From Asterias amurensis (lineage: Eukaryota; Echinodermata; Asteroidea; Forcipulatida; Asteriidae), in contig NC_092656.1 in NCBI RefSeq assembly GCF_032118995.1, positions 21,100,965-21,164,964 of the forward strand: DNA of 64,000 bases. The letters are read 5' to 3'. The number at the start of each line of letters is the position of its first letter. Position 1 is the stretch's first letter. Below the pieces are notes generated by a model that was given only the letters and a program-made list of their open reading frames with translations, did not search any database and had not been told where the DNA came from. The position numbers were made by a program, and so were the translations under genes. Below are positions 34,001 through 42,000 of this stretch, in pieces.

Positions 34001-36620
34001 ACCAAAGGTAAGATTTTGAGGGTAGGCCAATGGGAGAAGCATATCTACTGCCATTCAGTAGTTCCTAGTTCCACATTCAAGTCATAGCCCATCTACTTAT
34101 TTCTCATGAATGAGGAACCAAATTGGTTTTCAAGCCCCATCCTTCAGTTCCTAGTTCCTTATTCATGTCACTACCCATCTACTTTCTTGGTATGAATAAG
34201 AAACCAAGTTGATTTCAAGCCCCATCCATCAGTTCCTAGTTCCTTATTCATGTAATTGCCCATCTACTTTCTTGGTGTGAATAAGGAACCCAGTTACTGT
34301 TCAAGCTCCATCTATCAGAACAAACCCTTAAAATTGTTGTCTTGGTCAGCGAACTAACGGAGCATCTTATAACCATTTTGTGGTACTATAAAACAAAAAT
34401 ACATGTAGGTCTGACACCTCAAAACTTAGCTCCTTATACATGTACCTTGCAGGAAAAAATACTGAACGCTTTGATATGCCCCTTTGGGTTGATGAATCGC
34501 AATATAAGACCCCAGCATTATCATTATTATATACTGTTTTTTACACAAGTAACAAAATACATATTCTACACTGTTTGCAGATTGATATCAACATTCGGGA
34601 TGCAATGAATCGATCTCATCAAACTGCAACGATCCAGCTTGACTTTCAGCTGCCCATCAGATTCAATCTCAAATACTCAAGGTAAGAACTAAAAAGGGCA
34701 ACACCAGGAGGACACCAGACTGCTGTGTGAATGTGAATTTACTGGTCATGTGACAAAACTTCTGTATTTAGGTCCGATGTGTATATTGAGACAATGGCTC
34801 GAATTGAGCTAATCAAAGTGTGATGTCACAAATCACAATGCAGATTCCGACAACTCAGTCCTAGGTCTTTTTGAAATCATGGCCGTTGACCTTATTTTAT
34901 TTTTTTTTAATTTGCCTCTAGCCATCGGGCTAGCTTGATGGTCTAAATGTAGGACATCTGCTCTAGCAATGCAAAGGTCTTGGGTTCGAATCTCACCGGC
35001 GTGATTTGCCTGTAGATTTTTTTTTCCACAGAACTCCGGAAATAAATAGTGCTGAATACACATCGGTGAAAGGGGAAAAACCAGATTACAGCTTTTTAGT
35101 TTGTTTATGTTTTGTGTTCTTTTTCTGTTAATAACGTAAATACTGATTTTCTTTTAACCCCCTTTCAGCCAAGATGGGACAGAGAAGACGCCCGTGATGA
35201 TCCATCGTGCTGTCTTAGGATCTGCTGAGCGTATGATGGCCATCTTGACTGAGCACCACGGAGGCAAATGGTAAGTTACTCGACTTTCATAAAGCTAGGT
35301 TTGTCCTTTCTGAATGGTCTAAAAAGACGGTCGCACCTCAATGTTTCGACTCTCCTAGAATGATTTTCTAATCCTAACTATAACCGTGACCCTACATGTA
35401 TCTGTGCAAAGCTTTGAAACTGAATGCACCTTTCTTTATAACTGCTCATCAGTGAGCAGCAGAGCTGACAACTTTCCCTGATTGTGTAGAAGATAAACCC
35501 GTCCTTGAAAATCTCACTGATTATGGAAACTCTTTCCCTTTTATGTTGAATGTAATTCTGAATATCTCCCTGATGTGGTTGTCGTCTTAAATCTCCCTGA
35601 TTGCATGATACAAACGTTGGTAGCTCTATTAAAATGATTATAAAGGTTCTGTTCATAAAGTGAATAACTTATGTTATTTCCGACAGGCCTTTCTGGTTGT
35701 CTCCGACCCAAGCCATGGTGATTCCAGTCGGACCCGTCTTCAATGAGTACGCCACAGAAGTCAAGAACAAGATCTTTGAGGCTGGATTCTGCTGTGAGGT
35801 TGACGTCGATGCTGGTGATACAATGAATAAGAAGATTCGCAATGCTCAGCTTGCCCAGTTCAACTTCATCTTTGGTAAGGCATGAGATCTAAAAACCCAT
35901 CACGGTCTCCCAACCAGTTTACTCAAACCAGGGACAGCAACTGGGTGACATTCCCACTTGTCTGGTTCAAGTGAATGACTTACTGGCCTAGCTTCAAGCT
36001 GTTCCCTTAAGGTAGCTCTTAGCCACATTACGGGAAAGCTCCATTAAAGAAAGAGGCTAAAAAGACGCATCTTTTTCCTCTGGCAACTAACACCTGTTAT
36101 CCCCATGTAATTTCTTTTCCAAATAGTGGACTTGTTTTGGGAATTGTTCAAACAATTTGTTTTTGTCAGCCACCCTGACCAAACAATGCCAAGACAACAA
36201 AGGTTCTGTGAGAAAGTGCAAGGTTTTATTGTTGTGGACTTTTTTAGAAAATGTGAGACTCATAAATCGCGAGCTGCAAAATTGCTACTAGGAGGCTCAG
36301 TTAGTTGAATATCGGTTTATCCGTAGTTGGTAGGTTCAAGTCTGCTCTAGTCAGTTTATCTTTGTTCCCCCCCAAACAAATTGGTTAAAACTATATGATT
36401 TTTTATTACAGTAATACATGGTACTTTGCGTCCTTCAAATAGTTCTATTTTTCTCCTCCTTTTATTCTTAGTTGTTGGAGAGAAAGAGAAGGCCAACAAC
36501 ACGGTCAATGTACGCACCAGGGACAACAAAGTACATGGAGAACACAGTGTAGATGCCGTCATAGAACGCTTCCAGAAGTTCAAGGACACCAAGGCTCTCG
36601 ACAGTGAAGATGCATTTTAA
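25017..36620 (+). CDS. TARS1: threonyl-tRNA synthetase, cytoplasmic
   Basis: Attaches threonine to tRNA-Thr in the cytosol. Nineteen exons: 25017-25073, 26500-26592, 27113-27194, 27865-27964, 28064-28309, 28456-28573, 28745-28809, 29074-29152, 30261-30407, 31019-31117, 31484-31579, 32339-32409, 32887-33049, 33577-33714, 33930-34007, 34581-34681, 35169-35270, 35687-35874, 36472-36620. Phases agree throughout: 2172 nt, 723 residues, the length of human TARS1. Lys-rich N-tail about 20-50; TGS domain about 82-145 ([11 protein letters not shown]); editing domain with HSSAH (H156, H160) and CRGPH near 260; class II core with motif 2 R443/E445 and [11 protein letters not shown]; zinc ligands C414, H465, H590; anticodon domain from about 612 ([16 protein letters not shown]), ending with [14 protein letters not shown] and VVGEKEK. 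Start ATG is in AGCATGGCG. The exon 1 donor is GC (AAG|GCATGC); exon 1 is the least certain part. AATAAA at 36807. Confidence 0.97.
25379..25772 (+). mobile_element. family-A long foldback MITE, copy 4
   Basis: TTAAAGGAACACGTTGCC ... GGCAACGTGTTCCTTAAA, in TARS intron 1. Centre gggtcaaaattttgactccc. Full length. Confidence 0.9.
26082..26238. mobile_element. 157-bp inverted-repeat element carrying promoter-like motifs
   Basis: Perfect 14-bp ends ATAAGGTTTATCGC / GCGATAAACCTTAT. The interior has GAGAGGGCGCTG (26115-26126, similar to one arm of the CTCF consensus) and TTCCCACAATGCATTGCG (26197-26214, close to the ZNF143/Staf binding consensus). It lies in TARS intron 1. Confidence 0.55.
26267..26445 (+). 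repeat. tRNA-derived SINE (family 1)
   Basis: ttgcaggttcaaatcccaac is a B-box; the following text ttttcctgcagag, T-run, acagaactcgggaaattact is shared with the copy at 34915-35090. The A-box half is degraded. Confidence 0.6.
27240..27610 (+). repeat. three tandem tRNA-derived SINE heads (family 2)
   Basis: Three copies of actcaagttctgtaatttac agaatgtgggttcgaatcct at about 27259, 27400 and 27539, each followed by ggcc(t/c)gg..agtc and, in two, ataattgcttctctcc. The B-box GGTTCGAATCC is perfect in the second copy. The array fills most of TARS intron 3 and accounts for the ORFs there. Confidence 0.65.
28318..28420 (-). repeat. LINE 3'-tail fragment
   Basis: tagtaataataataatatgc tgttcttataaagagcttt, read on the minus strand, resembles the L2/CR1-type 3' end (gcgctttata...att repeats) seen in the other orientation at 33480-33575. 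Confidence 0.45.
29155..29202 (+). repeat. (GTTT)n microsatellite
   Basis: About eleven GTTT units starting directly at the exon 8 donor of TARS. Confidence 0.9.
29531..29767 (+). pseudogene. C-terminal fragment of a LINE reverse-transcriptase ORF
   Basis: 78 codons and a stop are intact and read like the end of a non-LTR retrotransposon ORF2: [56 protein letters not shown]. The pattern WN.LP..IR........FK..LKTHLF is typical of CR1/L2/Jockey-like elements. The 3' UTR-like text gcgccatgagcac ... ggcgctatagaaggcgtc and ATT repeats follow, to about 29893. The element is 5'-truncated and lies in TARS intron 8. Confidence 0.8.
30030..30300 (+). repeat. partial tandem duplication of the TARS intron 8/exon 9 boundary
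   Basis: Text from gattaagtttgtttt through gacttgac...gtagaattct...cacatactgg occurs twice: 30035-30146 and 30202-30282. The downstream copy holds the real exon 9 acceptor at 30259-30260. The upstream copy keeps an acceptor-like tctcatgtag at 30117-30126 followed by AATTCTGTCACATACTGG (reading NSVTYW against NSSTYW), then reads to a stop. It is a decoy exon start. Confidence 0.75.
31190..31375 (+). pseudogene. LINE ORF2 C-terminal remnant, decayed
   Basis: tttagtgtagctgggcgaatgag reads [15 protein letters not shown], then stops and frameshifts, then kvlktlf-like text (aaagttctaaagacccttt). It is the same domain end as at 29531-29767 but more mutated, in TARS intron 10. Confidence 0.6.
31754..32121 (+). 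mobile_element. family-C MITE
   Basis: Ends TTAAAGCCATTGGACCC and GGGTCCAATGGCTTTAA. The interior has ccgcgcgtttcgccgtgtca and a small hairpin attctcgctatcgagaat. Near-identical copies at 40441-40817 and 57422-57801. It lies in TARS intron 11. Confidence 0.9.
32490..32565 (+). repeat. tRNA-like SINE remnant
   Basis: gctggatagcttagttggtg has a degraded A-box; cactccagtcaatttttctt is the shared tail. The B-box is lost. TARS intron 12. Confidence 0.45.
33480..33576 (+). repeat. L2/CR1-like LINE 3' tail ending in (ATT)n at a splice acceptor
   Basis: gctgttaagcgctttgagga ... tatataaatattg followed by about ten ATT units, then ATAG at the exon 14 acceptor (AG 33575-33576). The microsatellite serves as the run-up to the splice site. 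Confidence 0.65.
34055..34320 (+). repeat. tandem repeat, three units of about 85 bp
   Basis: Each unit has cagttcctagttcc, ttcatgtca(c)tacccatctact and gaataaggaacc(a/c)agtt followed by ttcaagccccatcc. Units begin near 34062, 34146 and 34231. TARS intron 15. Confidence 0.8.
34915..35090 (+). repeat. tRNA-derived SINE (family 1)
   Basis: gggctagcttgatggtctaa resembles a tRNA 5' half, cttgggttcgaatctcaccg is a good B-box, and the body ttgcctgtagatttttttttcc acagaactccggaaataaat matches the copy at 26267. TARS intron 16. Confidence 0.65.
36000..36370 (+). repeat. LINE end remnant followed by tRNA-like SINE remnant
   Basis: cattaaagaaagaggctaaa aagacgcatctttttcc (36042-36078) resembles the LK.HLF end of LINE ORF2. 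aggctcagttagttgaatat ... taggttcaagtctgctctag tcagtttatctttgttccc (36292-36370) has degraded A- and B-boxes and the shared SINE tail. Both are in the last TARS intron. Confidence 0.45.
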
Positions 36621-36649
36621 ACAAACATGAAACAGCAGTGCATTATTTT

Positions 36650-36860
36650 TTCCTTGCTCAACTGGGCTCAATTTCAAAAAGCCTGTAAGCACAAACTCTT
36701 GTTAAACACAGAATAGTATTGCTTAACAGAATCAATCTACCCAGCACAAATTACATTAAAGTTTGTATTGTTGTGGCTGGTGCCCAACTTAATTTTTTGC
36801 TAAGCAAATAAATTTGTCAAGCAGTATTTTCTGCTAAACAGCTTTGTGATATAGGGCCAT
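36650..36860 (+). mobile_element. family-G-like MITE remnant in the TARS 3' region
   Basis: ctgggctcaatttcaaaaag on the left and gctttgtgatatagggccat on the right, with inner aagcacaaactcttg / tgctaagcaaataaatt text. It overlaps the probable TARS 3' UTR and supplies an AATAAA at 36807-36812. Confidence 0.5.
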
Positions 36861-37220
36861 GTACTCGACTTTGTTTCCCAAAAGGGAAGAATCAATTTAA
36901 CAATACATGAAACAGCAGTACGTGGTGGAGGTGTTCATTCGTCAATCGTGCTAAAAAAAAAAGTTGGGCTGTGACTATGTAATAAGTTCAGCAGTAGGAA
37001 AAAAGAAGTAGTCACAATGGTCCACTTATTGCACTAGCAACTGCCATTGTTTGGCACCCTGACTCTGCAAGAAAATGTTTAGTTGTATGTCTTTTTAAGG
37101 TGGATTAGTTTATAGGCAAGATTTAGTGGGACTTTGTTTTTTCTTCATTTGAAAAGAAAGATAATTGAATGTGCTATTGAAAACTGATTACCAGCGAAAA
37201 GGACTTACATGTATGGTATA

Positions 37221-37367
37221 AATGCAAAATTAAAGTTAGTTATTTGACGTCTGACCTTAGCAGAGTCTTTCTCTAAGGTTAAAAGTTGAGTCTTAAGGCT
37301 CTTTAAGCATTCAAGAAAGACTCTGCTAAGGTAAAGAAGGTCAGACAACTAACTCATTTTTGCATTT
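37221..37367 (+). repeat. long hairpin downstream of TARS
   Basis: Left arm gttagttatttgacgtctga ccttagcagagtctttct, right arm agaaagactctgctaagg (perfect 18-bp complement) then, after a 10-base bulge, gtcagacaactaac. The outer arms tgcaaaa/ttttgca also pair. The loop is about 40 bases. It lies 600 bases past the TARS stop. Confidence 0.7.
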
Positions 37368-38099
37368 GGAGGGTTGAGGTTGTGTCTGTGGTAATATACA
37401 TTCAGGAGGGAACATTTTTAAAAGTTAAATGGAGTACATGGAAACATTTCTGTATATTTCTATAAGGTTTCATGATTATTTCCAGCGCACTCAAAAGTCA
37501 CAAGATATTCAGCAATGTAAGCGGAAGTTACTTAATAGTGAAAACAATAAGTTAATATTATTAATAACTGGTCCCTAATTCCCTATAGGAAGCTCTCTCG
37601 CTAAAGAAGTTAATATAGGACTTATTAAGCAAGATCTGCATCACATTTTGGTATTGGGCGTGGCAATTTTTAAGTTATTCTTAAATAATAGCAATTATAA
37701 AATGAATGTGCCTTTTTTGCATGTTTGTGTGTCATCTATTACATTGTATGTGGTGGATCATTGGCAGAAGTTTACAATGGAGACGGGAAAAGGGCATAAT
37801 TACCATCTTTGAATTGAGTAACAAAATGCCTGGTAATTACATAAAACAAAGTAAAGAAAATTTAATATCAAACTTTGTTGCAAAATTAATAATATTTTCC
37901 TGAATATTTACTTGTCACTTGTGATATTTGAGTAATCATAAACTACCCATGAAGGATACAACAGATATGTACACAGACTGGAGGACAGTAAAGTGTTCTG
38001 CACAAAAAAGGAACAACTAAACTGAACAAAATTGCCAAAAACAATTCTGAAATGACAACATGGTTTTAAATTAAAATATGAAAACTCCTTAAAGAAGAG

Positions 38100-38300
38100 T
38101 ATGCTTTTACTAATTGTCAAAGACCAGTATCTTCACTTGGTGTATCTCGGTGTACGCATAAATCAACAAACCTGTCAAAATTTAGGCTCAATTGGTCATC
38201 AAATTTGCAAGATGAAAAAACCCTTCTTTTGCATAGAATTATGTGCTTGTTTTGGGTGAAAAAGACATAACTTGTTATATCTGTGACTCATCACAGGGTT
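38100..38300 (-). mobile_element. family-B MITE fragment
   Basis: taattgtcaaagaccagtat cttcacttggtgtatctcgg ... caaacctgtcaaaatttagg ctcaattggtcatcaa matches the right third of family B, inverted, with both ends degraded. Confidence 0.6.
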
Positions 38301-38929
38301 TTTAACTTAATACAGTGTCTATTTCTGTGGGAAACAGTAGCATAACCACATATTTAATGCAACTTAATGTCATTTTACTGACAAAAAAGTAAAATATAAC
38401 GTACAAATTAAAGCTTTTTGCAGTTTTAGATCTATCAAAGGCTGTTAGTGTAAAAACTTTCAAAAGTCCTTTTTTGTTGTTCATCTTGCAATAATGTCTG
38501 TAATGATGTAATGTCAGTGTTTGGGGCACAATAAAATGTGTTGAAAGAAAAGGACACAATTGTGAAAAATAATAGTGTTTGTTTGTGTGTTTTGATTGTG
38601 TGTTGTTTTCTTCTTCAATAATATACAAAGCTGTAGTCAGAACATATTAAGGGCCTACATATTAAGAAAATAAGTTGCACCAATTTGAAAAAAATAAATA
38701 AATATATTTTGCCAAGAATGATGAGATATAAAAAATTATTGTAAAATCTCATTTGGGAAGGCTGCATATGGGGGCGTGGTTTAAAGGGTGCTGTATGGAT
38801 TAGTGTGCGCACCATCATTTAAGAAGTTAATTATTAAATTATTTTTTCTAAAATTCCAATGATCAATAGTTAGTCATCATAGTTCATGGTATGGTGGTGT
38901 AGGAGGCGTTGTTGTCTCTTTTATCCAGT

Positions 38930-39005
38930 GAGCGATCCCTGACAATATGCAAAAGCGCAATACTTCCCACAATGCATCGCTTCCGTGTATTGCTCAATAA
39001 CCAAA
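38930..39005 (+). promoter_or_regulatory. EIF3J core promoter with ZNF143-like site
   Basis: TTCCCACAATGCATCGC at 38964-38980 is close to the ZNF143/Staf consensus common at promoters of translation genes, 26 bases upstream of the EIF3J start codon. The same motif occurs in the 157-bp element in TARS intron 1 (26197-26214). No TATA box is seen. Motif assignment is from memory of the consensus. Confidence 0.45.
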
Positions 39006-42000
39006 ATGGCGGACTGGGGTAAGTCATAACATGTGCGTTTCGGACAAAAATATCCAAATTGCTTCTTTCGTATGCTTCCTTTCCCAGGTAACATGGTGTG
39101 AATTGGTAAAATAGCTATACATGTATTGAATTGTTGTTGTCTTCTTTGCAGAATCTGAAGATTTTGACCCTGACCAAGGCTTTGTTAAGCCAGTCGCGAC
39201 GGACAGATGGGACGGCGAGGATGAGGAACCGGATGTCAAGGTAAGTAAGATTTGGTACGCGGTCTTTTTTTGACATGTTGACTTTGGAAGTTTTTGAGAC
39301 AAGGACATGAAGGAAGAGAAGGTGGGGGGGATACATCATTTACATGTATAAACAATGCACCTAGTTCATCATTGGTGGTGGTCTTCTGAACATATGCTAC
39401 GCTGAGCTAAAACAAAAGATCAGTCAAAGTTTAGACCCAGTAACTCCTGGGGCGCTGTATGTACTCAGTACTGTATTCCTTTTTCTAAATTTTGACACTT
39501 TCTGTCATGCATGACTGTGACAGAAAATGTGGGTCTAGTCAAAATTATGTTCAAAGTGGTGTTAAAAACTGAAAAGTGTCTTAGTTTTTCTTGGCACCGG
39601 CTCATGGAAATGGATGGGCTTGAGTTGAAATGGTTGAAGGAAAAACTGACGGACTATTCCGTTCAACAACAACTAGTTTACAGTACACACCACAAACCTT
39701 TTATTAGAAAAGAGCAAATTGCATCTTAAACATATGGAGAGGCCAGTAAGTAAGGAATGTTTAAGGTAATTTGTTTTGTATTTTCTTCATTTTGGGGCAT
39801 TTTTCGTGTGACAGTCGTAGAAAATGTCAACTTCATGAGGTCCAGAGAGCTACACATGTGTATGGTCTGGGGTGCTAGATGAAGGAATCTGAAGGAATCT
39901 AGCGCCCCAGTCACTTGGTCTAGGTTTTTCCCCATTTGGGATTTTCCTCCCACATCTGAAACTGAACATTTCTTCTTGTTTCCTATCCATCATGTTACAT
40001 GTATGGCGCTAATTAATGGTGCTGTTGGGTGTGTATAATTTTTTTATAAATAAATAAAAACATTAAAAAAACAGCTCTCCATATTCACCATGCTTTATAT
40101 TTTTTTTCCAAAAAGGATACATGGGAAGATTCTGACAGTGAAAAGAAAGAAGCACCCACAGGGACAGAAACAACAGGTACATGTACATGTAGGCTATTGT
40201 ATGAGTGTGGCCGACTTGAGTTCATTTGCGCTTTTTCAAAACAACTCCTTAAATGCACTGGACACAATTGGGAATTGCTCAAAATAATTGTTAGCATAAA
40301 ACCTTACAACTGGTAAAGAGTAATGGGGAGCTGTTGATGGTACAGTATAAATCTTTATGTGAAACAGCTCCCTCTGAAGTAACGTAGTGTTTGAGAAAGA
40401 AGTAGCAGTAATGGTGAACATTTCAGAAGAAAGAAAGTACTTAAAGCCATTGGACCCTTTCGGTAAACAGTGTTGTCCAAGTCACACACTTTGTGTACCA
40501 CAACTTCTATATCAAATAACAAACCTGTGAAAATTTAGGCTCAACCGGTCATCGGAGTCGGGAGAAAACAACGGAAAAACCCACCCTTGTTTCCGCGCGT
40601 TTCGCCGTGTCATGACATGTGTTTCAAATAAATCCGTAATTCTCGTTAACGAGAATTTATATTGTTTTGCTGTTTTCTCAAAAAGTAAACTTAGCATTTC
40701 ATGGAATAATATTTCAAGAGAAGTGTTTCACCATTGCCTTCTGTAAACCCTGTAAGTTATTTGTAAATCTGTGAACTTTTTTATTTTTTTCTGAACCGAA
40801 AGGGTCCAATGGCTTTAAAGGCACTGGACACTATTGGTAGTTGTTCAAAATAAATATTAGAACAAAACCTTACTTGGGTAACGAGTAATGGAGAGCTGCT
40901 GATGGTACAGCATAAAGCTTAATGAGAAACAGCTCCCTCTGAAGTAATGTAGTTTTTGAGAAAGAAGTCATTTCTCACTAAAATATTTGAAACTGATTTC
41001 AAGACCTCGTACAGTAATTTGATTTTGAGGTCTCAAAATCAAGCATCTGAAAGCACACGACTTTGTGTGCCATGTGTGTTTTTTCTTTCATTGTTATCTC
41101 GCAACTTTTGTTATTTTATGCATACATGCATATTTAGATACACCAAGTGAGGAGACTGGTCTTTGACAAACATTCAAACACTAAGTAAAAACTAACTGCA
41201 CAATACCGTTTTTTTTTATTATTAATATTTTTTGTTATCATTTAATGGCCGCTGCTTAGAGAGAGACCCAACCATTCATAAACTTTTTAAATTTGTGTAC
41301 AGCCAAGGCTACTCAAGTAAAGAAAAAGAAGTCTCTTGAAGCGACGCTGAAAGCAAAAGAAGAGAAGAGGAAAAAAGAACTAGAAAAGAGGAGATTGCAG
41401 GTAAGGGTGGGTGTTGTAGCCACGGTGGGTGGTGACGCCGGGAGGCCCTGCCCAGAAGTAACAAATTTCCGCCCTGTACTCTGTGCTGTCCTCCAGTACA
41501 CAGGCTTCCCTGGATTTCACTTCGGCAATAATTGCCCCACATCTAAAACACGAGTCATTTTGTTGGAACTGCCCTTGGTGGACTTAATAGGGTTTAGAGC
41601 CCACCACTAAAATTGTTCTCGCTACAACATTGGTGAGAGCAATGTACACATTTGTGGTTTTTAACCTTCTTCCTTACTCAAATCCTTTGAGACATTTTAC
41701 CATGGATTTCTAATGCGCTCTTCTTGAACGTCGATGGATACGACATATCATCTGAAGTGATCCTATGTTTATTTTGCCTTGGAACTCACAAGGTTTCTGT
41801 TACATCACTGCTTTACTAATCATCCTAGTTCGCCGGGATGGGTTGACATAACCAGATTTCACGAAACACTACGCAACCGCGTAAGTCCACCTGACAACGT
41901 TTATTGCGCAAGTTGCTCCTTAAGTGTGCACAAGTGGACTTACGCAGTTGCGTAAAGTCTCATGAGATCTGCAGGTTTTTAATCTTTTCTCAGCTAGTAG

